Shown here piece after piece: positions 53,841 to 62,681 of a stretch of 64,000 bases of DNA. Numbering within the stretch: the first letter of the stretch is position 1; every line of letters begins with the position of its first letter. The position numbers and the translations under genes are program-made. The DNA is from Flavobacteriaceae bacterium GF1 (GTDB taxonomy: Bacteria > Bacteroidota > Bacteroidia > Flavobacteriales > Flavobacteriaceae), in contig WNKP01000001.1 in NCBI GenBank assembly GCA_009797885.1, positions 310,001 through 374,000 of the forward strand. The letters are read 5' to 3'. The notes beneath the pieces were generated by a model. The model saw only the letters and a list, made by a program, of their open reading frames with translations. It was not told the DNA's origin and did not search any database.

Positions 53841-54983
53841 ATGAACAAACCTTTATTGATCCTTTTTGGGCTGTTTTGCTTTGGCCTTAACGCACAGATA
53901 ACCAAAGAAATCTTTGAATCCTTCAAACTACAGGAACGCAGGGACGTATCGTACTACTTCCCCGAAAATTATTCCGAAGACAAAAAATATCCCTTGATTG
54001 TGGTACTGGACGCCGATTACCTCTTTGACCTGGTCGTCTCCAATGCCAAATTTTTCAGCAAGTACCACCGTATGCCCGAGTCCATTATAGTGGGTGTACA
54101 CCAAGAAGAAAATGAACTACGATGGGAAGATTGCGATTTTGAGCAAACCACTGGCCTGCCCACGGAAAAGGGGAAGCTTTTTTACGAGTTTCTGGGAACC
54201 GAATTGATTCCCTACTTGGAAACCAGCTATGCCATTGCACCCTTTAAGATGTTCATCGGTTATGATATCACTGCCAACTTTGGAAATTACTTTTTATTCA
54301 AGGACAAATCGTTGTTCAATTCCTATCTCATAATTTCACCGGTGTTGGCCACTGAGATGGAAAGTAGGATTCCCTCCCGACTATCCGATCTTAACCAAGA
54401 AATCTTTTACAACCTGGTTTTGGAAAATAGCAAGACCGAAGATCGCAATCGAATTCTCCAAATGAACAATGCCATTGCCTCAATTAACAAGGAGACCTTG
54501 CATTACTTCTTTGATGAATATAAAGAACCCGACCATACTTCAATTGCCGCCTATGGTATTAGCAAAGCCTTTGATAATATTTTCAAAATGTTCCGCCCCA
54601 TTAGTCCTAAAGAATATAAAGAGCAAATACTAACCTCGAATGAGCCCGTGATCCAATACCTGGAAAACAAATATGGCATAATCGAAAATTTACTGGGCTT
54701 TAAAAAGGAAGTTGAACTGAACGACATTATGGCCATATATGCAGGCAGCTTAAAAAAGGACGATTTCGATTCCCTAAAGGCACTTTCCGATATTTGCAAA
54801 AAACAATTCCCGGAAACCATGCTTGGGTTTTATTTGGAAGGTGAGTATTTGGAACTTGCCGGGGAACCCAAAAAAGCAATGAAAGCCTTTGAAAAATCTT
54901 TTCTAATGGATGAGATCGACTTTTTGACCAAAGAAATGGCCCTGGAAAAAATTGATGCCATAAAGGCAGATTTTGGCTACTGA
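53841..54983 (+). CDS. Esterase-fold protein lacking the catalytic serine
   Basis: A 380-residue exported protein (signal ending near LNAQ) with the fold pattern of the esterase D/Fes alpha/beta hydrolases: YPLIVVLDADYLFD, ESIIVGVHQEEN and ELIPYLETSY. Where active members have G-x-S-x-G, this one reads GYDITAN with Asp 142 in place of the serine; the late histidine (DHTSI, His 232) is kept. The C-terminal 80 residues form TPR-like helices. It therefore probably binds rather than cleaves a ligand. It follows the flippase gene by 25 bases and precedes radA. Confidence 0.8.
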   Translation: MNKPLLILFGLFCFGLNAQITKEIFESFKLQERRDVSYYFPENYSEDKKYPLIVVLDADYLFDLVVSNAKFFSKYHRMPESIIVGVHQEENELRWEDCDFEQTTGLPTEKGKLFYEFLGTELIPYLETSYAIAPFKMFIGYDITANFGNYFLFKDKSLFNSYLIISPVLATEMESRIPSRLSDLNQEIFYNLVLENSKTEDRNRILQMNNAIASINKETLHYFFDEYKEPDHTSIAAYGISKAFDNIFKMFRPISPKEYKEQILTSNEPVIQYLENKYGIIENLLGFKKEVELNDIMAIYAGSLKKDDFDSLKALSDICKKQFPETMLGFYLEGEYLELAGEPKKAMKAFEKSFLMDEIDFLTKEMALEKIDAIKADFGY

Positions 54984-55004
54984 TGGTTTTGCTATCTTAG
55001 CCCA

Positions 55005-56366
55005 ATGGCTAAGACCAAAACTGCTTTTTTCTGCCAAAATTGTGGGGCCCAATATCCAAAATGGATTGGGCAATGCACCTCGTGTAAACAATGGAACACC
55101 ATTGTTGAGGAAGTGGTCCAAAAAGAGGAAAAATCGGCTTGGAAACCCACTTTGCCAAAACAGAACAAAACGGCCAGACCCCTTCCCATCAACGAGATAA
55201 CGAACGACGGTGAAGTTCGATTCAATTTACTGGACCAAGAATTCAATAGGGTCCTGGGTGGTGGACTGGTTCCGGGGTCCTTGACACTGCTAGGTGGGGA
55301 ACCAGGAATCGGGAAAAGCACGCTCCTACTCCAAATTGCCTTAAAAGTACCCATTAGAACACTTTATGTGTCCGGGGAGGAAAGCCAAAAGCAAATTAAG
55401 ATGCGGGCGGACAGGATTACACCCACGGCCAAGAATTGTTACATCCTTACCGAAACCAAGACCCAAAACATTTTTCAGCAGATAGTGGCCTTGGAACCCG
55501 ATTTGGTCGTTATTGATTCCATTCAAACCCTACATTCGGATTACATAGAATCGGCTCCGGGGAGCATTTCGCAAATACGGGAATGTACGGCGGAGCTCAT
55601 CAAATTTGCCAAAGAAAGCAATACCCCGGTAATCTTGGTAGGACATATCACCAAAGACGGTACCATTGCAGGTCCAAAGATCTTGGAGCACATGGTCGAT
55701 ACGGTTCTCCAATTTGAAGGAGATCGAAATTATGTGTATCGGATCTTGCGGTCCTTGAAAAATCGATTTGGTTCTACGGCAGAGTTGGGGATTTACGAAA
55801 TGCAAGGCAGTGGCTTACGAGAGGTGGTCAATCCCTCCGAAATATTGATTTCCAATAATGAAGGGGAATTGAGTGGAACTGCCATTGCAGCAACGGTAGA
55901 GGGTATGCGCCCTTTGTTGATAGAAGTTCAGGCATTGGTAAGTACCGCGGTGTATGGAACACCCCAGCGCTCGGCCACGGGGTTCAACGCCAAACGATTG
56001 AATATGCTACTGGCCGTTTTGGAAAAACGCGCTGGTTTTAAATTGGCCGCTAAAGACGTTTTCCTTAACATTACTGGAGGAATCACAGTGGACGACCCAG
56101 CCATTGATTTGGCCGTAATGGCCGCAATACTGTCCAGCAATGCCGATATCCCCATAGAAAAAGGGACCTGTTTTGCCGCTGAGATTGGATTGGCCGGGGA
56201 AGTGCGGCCCATACAACGTGTGGATCAACGGATTCTGGAGGCGGAAAAATTGGGGTTTTCTACGATTTACGTCTCCAAACGAAGCAAAATTGGTTTAAAA
56301 AACCCGAACATCCAGGTATTCCTTGTTTCTAAAATTGAGGACGTTGTAAGCCGTCTTTTTGGGTAG
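55005..56366 (+). CDS. radA: DNA repair protein RadA
   Basis: A 453-residue RecA-like ATPase that promotes branch migration in recombination. It has the N-terminal zinc finger CQNCGAQYPKWIGQCTSC (residues about 8-25) and Walker A GGEPGIGKST. The RadA-specific KNRFG motif follows, and a C-terminal Lon-protease-like domain lies at about 280-450. The start ATG lies 21 bases after the preceding gene's stop. It converges on the CBM48 gene. Confidence 0.98.
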   Translation: MAKTKTAFFCQNCGAQYPKWIGQCTSCKQWNTIVEEVVQKEEKSAWKPTLPKQNKTARPLPINEITNDGEVRFNLLDQEFNRVLGGGLVPGSLTLLGGEPGIGKSTLLLQIALKVPIRTLYVSGEESQKQIKMRADRITPTAKNCYILTETKTQNIFQQIVALEPDLVVIDSIQTLHSDYIESAPGSISQIRECTAELIKFAKESNTPVILVGHITKDGTIAGPKILEHMVDTVLQFEGDRNYVYRILRSLKNRFGSTAELGIYEMQGSGLREVVNPSEILISNNEGELSGTAIAATVEGMRPLLIEVQALVSTAVYGTPQRSATGFNAKRLNMLLAVLEKRAGFKLAAKDVFLNITGGITVDDPAIDLAVMAAILSSNADIPIEKGTCFAAEIGLAGEVRPIQRVDQRILEAEKLGFSTIYVSKRSKIGLKNPNIQVFLVSKIEDVVSRLFG

Positions 56367-56415
56367 CACTTACTTTTCCAAACACAGCCAATAAATAGTA
56401 AAGTAATCACGATTT

Positions 56416-56446
56416 AGGGGCAATGGTCAAAAGCCCCCTTTTAAAA
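56416..56446. terminator. Weak hairpin between radA and the CBM48 gene
   Basis: GGGGC (56417-56421) and GCCCC (56433-56437) pair around an 11-base loop and are followed by CTTTT on the plus strand. It is a plausible but weak terminator for radA. Confidence 0.4.
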
Positions 56447-56464
56447 AACACCTATCCTTGGTGC

Positions 56465-57412
56465 TTAGCGTACCATGCATACAGAATTGATGTTCCCCTT
56501 GCCATCGTATTCCCTAACCGAATTTTCAGGATCTACCATCCATTCCCCATCCACAATGAATTTATAATGGTGCTTACCGCCTACCAAGGCCAAAGTGTCC
56601 ACCCAACCATTGCTTGTTCTCAACATATAGTGACCCTCGGTGGCCCAATCATTGAAAGAACCGGAAAGTGTAACCCGTTGGGCATCTGGAAAACCCCTGA
56701 GGAAAAATGGCACTTTCCTGGTAATTTGTATTACCGAGTTGTAGCCCCCAAATTCGTTGAGCACTTTATAGGGGTTGTCCAAGTCCTCGGTCCATTCCCC
56801 ATCAATTATGAATTTGTACTCATATTCACCAGGAGGCAATTGTAGGCTCATTTCCCAATATCCTTCCTTTTTTTGCATTTGAAATACATGCTCGTCCCAT
56901 TTATTGAAACTTCCGGCCAAGATGACCTTTCCTGCATTTGAATGTCCCCTTAACCTAAATGTAGCATTCCCGTCTTCGTCTGGCCGGGCAGTGTACATCA
57001 TTAAATTGTAAACGGGTAACGGATACCCATCCTTAAACGCCCTGGTAACATTTGCATCCGTTTTTCTCGGTTCCGCCCAAAAGAAATTATTAATCACATA
57101 CTTAAACTCCCATGAAAATTGATAATCAAAATCCGATAGCTTTTTACGAAGCTCATAACGATCCTTATCTACCTTTATCATCTTCCATTGATAAAAGGAC
57201 CAATTATTGAACTCTCCTGCCACGGCCACACTGTTGATGTCCAGGTCATCAAAACCCACCACCTCACCAAATCCATCTTCACGGGCCAACGCATAGTCTT
57301 TTCTATCAAAAGTAAAGACTACCTCATCCCCTTCGATTCTGTAACCTTTTTGTTGGGCCAAAACCAAATAACCGCTCAAAAGCAGGAAACTATATATCAG
57401 GATCCGTTTCAT
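56465..57412 (-). CDS. Secreted protein with three CBM48 (glycogen-binding-like) domains
   Basis: A 315-residue protein with a signal peptide ending near LVLAQ and no catalytic domain. Three tandem early-set/CBM48 modules, the type seen in isoamylases and the AMPK beta subunit, are visible. Module 1 has AGEFNNW (about 65-71); module 2 has AGSFNKW (166-172) and YKFIIDGEW (199-207); module 3 has SGSFNDW (250-256) and YKFIVDGEW (283-291). They probably bind alpha-glucan or act as protein modules. The ATG overlaps the stop of the protease gene by four bases. Confidence 0.88.
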   Translation of the reverse strand: MKRILIYSFLLLSGYLVLAQQKGYRIEGDEVVFTFDRKDYALAREDGFGEVVGFDDLDINSVAVAGEFNNWSFYQWKMIKVDKDRYELRKKLSDFDYQFSWEFKYVINNFFWAEPRKTDANVTRAFKDGYPLPVYNLMMYTARPDEDGNATFRLRGHSNAGKVILAGSFNKWDEHVFQMQKKEGYWEMSLQLPPGEYEYKFIIDGEWTEDLDNPYKVLNEFGGYNSVIQITRKVPFFLRGFPDAQRVTLSGSFNDWATEGHYMLRTSNGWVDTLALVGGKHHYKFIVDGEWMVDPENSVREYDGKGNINSVCMVR

Positions 57413-58368
57413 TTGGATACTATTGGAAAGTTGATAAAATATAACTTTCTCTTCTTATAATTAATGATGACACGCTTTTGTTTTAGGAATTCATACCCCA
57501 ATAAACCATCAAGTTCGGTGCCAAAAGCCTCATTTAGCCTACTCATTCGGGAGAGCATGGTGGTCATAGGACCCAGGTATACCGTTTCACTTAACTTCAT
57601 ACGGTGAAGACTACCGATAAGGACCTCCTTCTTGTGCCTGCTGGCACCCATGACCATGACCCTTTTCTTAGGGTAAAAATACTTCAAAATCTGGGAATGT
57701 GTATCTGGGGTCAATTGGTTTAGTTCGGCGGCCGAATCCAAGCCCAAACTTAGGAAGTGATTGCTGATTTCGCCCCGTAGCACAATGGTATGTCTTCTTA
57801 GACTGAAATCAAGGCTATCCGCTATTTTTTCCAGATATACGTCCGAATCCAGGGTATTTCCCGAAGAACCAAGCCTACTCAAGGTAAGCTGTTTCAGGTA
57901 AAAATCGATGAAGATCTCATAGTCCTCCAAGACATTATGCCCAATGATACCCAAAATCTTGACCTTTTTCTGTTTTTCAATATGTGAAAGATCGATGATG
58001 TCCGCCTTTTTTTTGGAAATACTAAAGGTGTTTGAAAGCAAAAGCGCATCCACTATGTTCTGAAAAACATCGCCCATGGCACTCATAACACCGGAGGAAG
58101 ATGCAACCTTTCTTCTCACGGGGAGGTTCTTGGGATAATGGACCCTATTGAGAATCAAGGCTTCTGCCCCGGTATCAATAATGAATCCTCCTTTTTTGCC
58201 GAGGACCTGACCCTCTATTACAATCAAATGATCCACAAGATCAAAAGGGATACGTACCGTATTTTCGGTAATTTGCTCAGCTTTGGGAAAAGCAATACGC
58301 TCTCCATTCGCCGCTTGGGAAATTGCGCTCCATACCAGGAAACCGGATATAACGATGAGTTGTCGCAT
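57409..58368 (-). CDS. Retropepsin-like aspartyl protease
   Basis: A 319-residue exported protein (ATG at 58368; signal ending near AISQA) with two lobes of the retropepsin-like fold. The first lobe carries the catalytic FIIDTGAEALILN with Asp 65. The second lobe has LGLDSAAELNQL with Asp 211, where the usual DTG reads DSA. Hydrophobic ILGIIGHNVL and LDGLLGYEFL segments follow each lobe at the positions expected for the psi-loop partner strands. It is translationally coupled to the CBM48 protein gene. Substrate unknown. Confidence 0.87.
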   Translation of the reverse strand: MRQLIVISGFLVWSAISQAANGERIAFPKAEQITENTVRIPFDLVDHLIVIEGQVLGKKGGFIIDTGAEALILNRVHYPKNLPVRRKVASSSGVMSAMGDVFQNIVDALLLSNTFSISKKKADIIDLSHIEKQKKVKILGIIGHNVLEDYEIFIDFYLKQLTLSRLGSSGNTLDSDVYLEKIADSLDFSLRRHTIVLRGEISNHFLSLGLDSAAELNQLTPDTHSQILKYFYPKKRVMVMGASRHKKEVLIGSLHRMKLSETVYLGPMTTMLSRMSRLNEAFGTELDGLLGYEFLKQKRVIINYKKRKLYFINFPIVSK

Positions 58369-58488
58369 TGTTTTAAAATAAGACTTGAAAAAAAGCGCAG
58401 TGTTACACTTTTTCAGCAACTCTTTATCAAAAAATGAGGACTTGTTTCGTAATCCGGTTCCGGTGATTTTGGAAAAAGAAGATATCCG

Positions 58489-59529
58489 TTAAGGTGCGGG
58501 ATTTGGAATACTATTGTGAATGGCCTCAATACCTTCCAAAACCTCATCCGATAGCTCCGTGTGGATGGAATTGATGTTTTCCTTCAATTGTTCCATGGTC
58601 GTGGCGCCAATAATGTTACTGGTCAAAAAAGGTCTTGTATTTACAAATGCCAATGCCATTTGGGCCAAGGACAACCCATGTGTTTTGGCCAAATTGGCAT
58701 ATTCCTGTGTAGCCCGAGTGGAATTTTCGCTACTGTAACGGTTGTAATGGGGAAACAAGGTCAATCTACCTTTTCGCGGCTTGATTTCATCCAGATATTT
58801 TCCGCTCAATACCCCAAAAGCCAAAGGGGAGTAGGCCAACAGTCCTATTTTTTCCCGCATGGATACTTCGGAAAGGCCTACTTCAAACAAACGGTTCAAC
58901 AAGCTATATGGATTTTGGATGGTGAGCATCCTTGGCAAATCTTGATGCACCTTGCTCTCCTCTAAATAACGCATGGCCCCCCAGGGCGTCTCATTGGAAA
59001 GGCCAACATGCCTAATCTTTCCTTCTTTGACCAAATCCCGTAGCGTTTCCAAAACCTGATGGATACGATCCTCCCAGAAATCATGGCTTTCTGAATCATA
59101 TCCCCGTTGTCCAAAAAAATTGGTGGCCCGTTCTGGCCAGTGCAGTTGATACAGATCAATGTAATCGGTCTGAAGTCGTTCCAAGCTTCCCTCAACGGCA
59201 GTGATAATGGAGTCCCTACGAAAGCCTGTAGTACGGATGTATTTTGAAAATGGTGCAGGACCCGCAATTTTTGAGGCCAAGATTACCTTATCCCGATTTC
59301 CCGTTTTTTTGAACCAACGACCTATAATTTCCTCTGTAACGGCATAGAGTTCCTTTTTGGGAGGAATGGGGTACAGTTCCGCAGTATCAAAGAAATTGAT
59401 CCCTTGCTCCAGAGCATAGTCCATTTGTTCATGGCCTTCCGCCTCGGAATTCTGGCGGCCCCAGGTCATGGTGCCCAAACACATTTTACTGATACGGATA
59501 TTCGTATTGGGTAGTCGGGTATATTTCAT
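58489..59529 (-). CDS. Aldo/keto reductase (Tas-like)
   Basis: A cytosolic NADP(H)-dependent aldo/keto reductase of 346 residues from the ATG at 59529. It has the catalytic FFDTAELYP (Asp and Tyr), the Lys in VILASKIAG and the His in YQLHWPER, giving the full D-Y-K-H set. The long loop with ATNFFGQRGYDSE and the late ANLAKTHGLSLAQMALAF resemble E. coli Tas. Eleven codons upstream in frame are possible but lack support. It lies downstream of the exonuclease III gene on the same strand. Confidence 0.93.
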   Translation of the reverse strand: MKYTRLPNTNIRISKMCLGTMTWGRQNSEAEGHEQMDYALEQGINFFDTAELYPIPPKKELYAVTEEIIGRWFKKTGNRDKVILASKIAGPAPFSKYIRTTGFRRDSIITAVEGSLERLQTDYIDLYQLHWPERATNFFGQRGYDSESHDFWEDRIHQVLETLRDLVKEGKIRHVGLSNETPWGAMRYLEESKVHQDLPRMLTIQNPYSLLNRLFEVGLSEVSMREKIGLLAYSPLAFGVLSGKYLDEIKPRKGRLTLFPHYNRYSSENSTRATQEYANLAKTHGLSLAQMALAFVNTRPFLTSNIIGATTMEQLKENINSIHTELSDEVLEGIEAIHNSIPNPAP

Positions 59530-59591
59530 GGGTACGGCTTTAAAAGCTTCAAAAATAGGCAAACTGAAAGCCCTGGCTTTTTAAGGGAACG

Positions 59592-60356
59592 TTATTTTTC
59601 GATTTCAAGTAAAATTGGGCAATGATCACTATGTTCCGCCTCTGAAAGTATGACCGATCGTTTTAAACGGTTTTTTAATGATTCATTTACCATTCCATAG
59701 TCCAATCGCCAGCCTTTGTTGTTTGCCCTGGAATTAGCGCGATAACTCCACCACGTATAATTATGGGGTTCCTTATTGAAATACCGAAAACTGTCAATAA
59801 AACCGCTTTTGATAAAATTGCCGATCCATTCCCGTTCCACCGGTAAAAAACCCGATACATTTTTATTTCTAACGGGATCATGGATATCAATGGCTTCATG
59901 ACAGATATTGTAGTCTCCGCAAACGATCAGGTTGGGACGTTCCTTACGCAGTTCATCTGCATATTTTTGGAAATCCGCCATATAGGTCAACTTGTGTTCC
60001 AAGCGGGCCATATTGGTCCCGGAAGGTAGGTACATGCTCATTACGGAAACATCCCCAAAATCTACCCTTAGGTTTCTTCCTTCAATATCCATATAGTCAA
60101 TTCCAGTACCAAATTCCACACGATCAGGTTTGGTTTTGCACAGCACGGCAACCCCGCTGTATCCCTTTTTTTGGGCACTGTACCAGTAATGGTGACCGTA
60201 CCCAATGGCCTCCAAAGCCTCAACTTCCACCTGTTCCTGCATTGCTTTGGTCTCTTGGATACAAACCACATCCGCATCCACGGTCTGCAGCCATCCCGCA
60301 AAACCTTTCCTCATGGCCGCCCTAATTCCGTTTACGTTGTAAGAAACAATTTTCAT
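59592..60356 (-). CDS. xth: Exodeoxyribonuclease III
   Basis: A DNA-repair enzyme with AP-endonuclease and 3'-exonuclease activity, 254 residues. The family motifs occur in order: SYNVNGIRAA, CIQETKAM (metal Glu), YLPSGTN, VCGDYNICH and DYGMVNESL, with the C-terminal catalytic His in SEAEHSDHCPI. It lies 62 bases upstream of the aldo/keto reductase. Confidence 0.97.
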   Translation of the reverse strand: MKIVSYNVNGIRAAMRKGFAGWLQTVDADVVCIQETKAMQEQVEVEALEAIGYGHHYWYSAQKKGYSGVAVLCKTKPDRVEFGTGIDYMDIEGRNLRVDFGDVSVMSMYLPSGTNMARLEHKLTYMADFQKYADELRKERPNLIVCGDYNICHEAIDIHDPVRNKNVSGFLPVEREWIGNFIKSGFIDSFRYFNKEPHNYTWWSYRANSRANNKGWRLDYGMVNESLKNRLKRSVILSEAEHSDHCPILLEIEK

Positions 60357-60407
60357 ACCTTATGATTCCTCTAGAAGCACTAAAATAACCAACCTGAATG
60401 GTATGCC

Positions 60408-60611
60408 ATGGAAAAAAGCAAAAAACTTAAAAACTATAATTTGGGAAGGGCCTTTGCCCTTAGTGGAATAGCAATGACCACCGTTGCTTTGGCCACCTAT
60501 TTTTTGGGTGGGGCACCTTTTTACTACGCCATATTATTCCTATTGGGAATGGTTTTGGGTTTTATTGGGGCATTCTTCATTTTGTTATCCCTCCGAAAGG
60601 ATAATTCCTGA
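60408..60611 (+). CDS. Small two-helix membrane protein
   Basis: A 67-residue protein with a basic N terminus (MEKSKKLKNYNLGRAF). Two transmembrane helices at about 15-33 and 38-60 are joined by a Gly-Gly turn, and it ends in a short charged tail. No family is recognised. The clear positive-inside pattern and position between a divergent exonuclease gene and a convergent GH3 gene support a real gene. Function unknown. Confidence 0.7.
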   Translation: MEKSKKLKNYNLGRAFALSGIAMTTVALATYFLGGAPFYYAILFLLGMVLGFIGAFFILLSLRKDNS

Positions 60612-60645
60612 GCAAATTTGACCAGCAACCCAATTTCCTATGGCT

Positions 60646-62604
60646 TTAATAGCTCAATCCGTGTCCAAATGGGTACAGCGGATTCTCGGAATCATAGGGG
60701 ACATCTTCCAGTTGTTTTTGAACCGCCTCCCATGAAGAAGGCAACTCGAAAGGCATTTTTCCTTCCGGATTTGCTTCTCCAAACACCAATTTGGCAAGAA
60801 CTTTATCGCTAATGCCAAAATCTGCCATAACTGCTTTTGCTTCTTCGTCAATGGGCGTGAGTATGGCCGGGCGTTCCAAATTTGCCACTACGACGGAAGG
60901 TTTTTGTTGGATCAATCCTTGAATTTCCTCCAACTCTTCATCGTTATAATACAACCTCCCTTGATGGAAAAAGCTTTCCAGAAAGGAATCGTTCCTTGGA
61001 TCAAAGGGCGTTCTGATCCTCGCAATAATGACATCGGCTTCGGAGGGACTGGAAACTACCTCGCCAAAAGAAGTATACACATCCACATCTTCTACACCCG
61101 AAACATAAATCCTGGTCCCCTTTTTCAATGGCAGGATTCCTTCGTTCTTGAGCAATACCGCTGCTTTTTGCTGGGCCCTCAGCCCTTTTTCCTTGAATGC
61201 TTCCTTCCCTGCAACTTGAGCGGCTTTCGCTTCATCGACATAGGGATCGTCAAAAAGGCCCAAACGGAACTTATCCCTTAAAATGCGTTTCACGGAAACA
61301 TCCAAGCGCCTTTCGGGAATCTGTCCCTCATTGACCAATTCCACAATGACCCCAGGAATGGCCTCACCTCCAAATTGGTCACATCCTGCATCCAAAACCT
61401 TTTTAACACGCTCCTTGATGGAAAGGTCTTCCACGCCCCATGCACGTCCTTCCCCAATTTTGGAATCCGTTATGATGTTCCAATCCGTACAGACCACTCC
61501 CTTGAAGTTAAGGGAATCGCGAAGCAATCCGCCAATGATTTCCTTATTGAATGCAAAGGCCACCTCTTCATTGGTCTGCCCTACGGGAATGCCATAATAG
61601 GGCATAATTTGTGCTGTTTTTGCCGGAAATGCCCCTTCTGTAAATGGACGTACGTGATAGGCAAAATGATTCCCGGGGTACACCTGTTCCTTTCCATAGG
61701 GGAAATGGGCGTCCTCCCCATCTTTTTGGGGCCCTCCCCCAGAAAAATGCTTGGTCATACAGGCAACGCTCGTTTCTTGCAAAGAATCGCCCTGAAAGCC
61801 CAAAACGTATGCCTTGGTCATTGCGGCGGACAAATCGGCATCTTCACCAAAAGTACCATTGGTCCTGGCCCAACGCGGTTCCGTAGCCAAATCGGCCATA
61901 GGATGTAGGGCCAAATGTATTCCAACGGCCCGGTACTCCTGTCTTGCAATATCTCCAAATTCCCTTACCAGGAGTGTATCCCTTGTCGCGGCCAGCCCCA
62001 AGGATGAAGGCCATTGGGAGAACGCTGGTGTGAACAATGATGCCCCTGGATTATTGATGGTACCGTGCCTTGGATCGGTAGCTACGGTAATGGGAATTCC
62101 CAATCGCGTACGCTCCGCCATTTTTTGAATGGTATTGGCATATTTGGCCATGGATTCCGCATCCAAGGAAGCCAGAATATTAAAGCTGTTCATTTTCTTC
62201 CTGGCAATCATTTCAGAATTGGAGGGCAGGGCAAAGGACATCATGAGCACCAAGGGGTCGGTACTTAACACCGGGGTTTCCATAGGTTCCCCCTTAGGTG
62301 TGGTTCCTATCATGGTCACAAACATGGTACCTGCCTTTTCTTCAAGGGTCATTTGATCGACCAAATCGTTGACGCGCGCTTCAATGGGTGCAGTGGGATT
62401 TTCATAAACGTCCAATTTTCCGTTCTTGTTCAAATCCCTAAAACGGATTCCTTTTTCATTCAAAACTGCAGCTTCCCCACCCAAGAGTTTCATGTTCTTA
62501 TTGGAAGCACTCTTCTTGGTAAAATAGAAGATTCCAGCGCCAACTACAATAATCGAAAGCACGGCAATGAGGATATATTTCAGAACTTTTAGAAGCTTCT
62601 TCAT
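60646..62604 (-). CDS. Glycoside hydrolase family 3 enzyme, membrane-anchored
   Basis: A 652-residue GH3 beta-glycosidase with an N-terminal membrane anchor (about 9-28). A short EF-hand-like segment DLNKNGKLDVYE follows at 57-68. The (beta/alpha)8 domain contains ATDPRHG (176-181), KHFSGGG (285-291) and the nucleophile Asp 374 in VCTDWN. The C-terminal alpha/beta sandwich lies at about 430-650. It resembles exo-acting beta-glucosidases, but the sugar cannot be fixed by eye. It is divergent from a Nudix regulator that likely controls it. Confidence 0.93.
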   Translation of the reverse strand: MKKLLKVLKYILIAVLSIIVVGAGIFYFTKKSASNKNMKLLGGEAAVLNEKGIRFRDLNKNGKLDVYENPTAPIEARVNDLVDQMTLEEKAGTMFVTMIGTTPKGEPMETPVLSTDPLVLMMSFALPSNSEMIARKKMNSFNILASLDAESMAKYANTIQKMAERTRLGIPITVATDPRHGTINNPGASLFTPAFSQWPSSLGLAATRDTLLVREFGDIARQEYRAVGIHLALHPMADLATEPRWARTNGTFGEDADLSAAMTKAYVLGFQGDSLQETSVACMTKHFSGGGPQKDGEDAHFPYGKEQVYPGNHFAYHVRPFTEGAFPAKTAQIMPYYGIPVGQTNEEVAFAFNKEIIGGLLRDSLNFKGVVCTDWNIITDSKIGEGRAWGVEDLSIKERVKKVLDAGCDQFGGEAIPGVIVELVNEGQIPERRLDVSVKRILRDKFRLGLFDDPYVDEAKAAQVAGKEAFKEKGLRAQQKAAVLLKNEGILPLKKGTRIYVSGVEDVDVYTSFGEVVSSPSEADVIIARIRTPFDPRNDSFLESFFHQGRLYYNDEELEEIQGLIQQKPSVVVANLERPAILTPIDEEAKAVMADFGISDKVLAKLVFGEANPEGKMPFELPSSWEAVQKQLEDVPYDSENPLYPFGHGLSY

Positions 62605-62610
62605 TTTTTA

Positions 62611-62629
62611 TTGTGTTAATTTGACACAA
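62611..62629. promoter_or_regulatory. Inverted-repeat operator site 1 (GH3/Nudix regulator)
   Basis: TTGTGT-TAATTTG-ACACAA is a perfect 6-base inverted repeat with a 7-base spacer, seven bases from the GH3 start codon. It matches site 2 in arms and spacing. Confidence 0.6.
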
Positions 62630-62650
62630 AAATACAAAACCAATGTGGTA

Positions 62651-62669
62651 TTGTGTAAAAAAGACACAT
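62651..62669. promoter_or_regulatory. Inverted-repeat operator site 2 (GH3/Nudix regulator)
   Basis: TTGTGT-AAAAAAG-ACACAT repeats the arms and spacing of site 1 with one mismatch in the outer base. The two centres are 40 bases apart, close to four helical turns, and this site ends 12 bases before the GTG of the regulator gene. Confidence 0.6.
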
Positions 62670-62681
62670 TAAATTTTTGCT

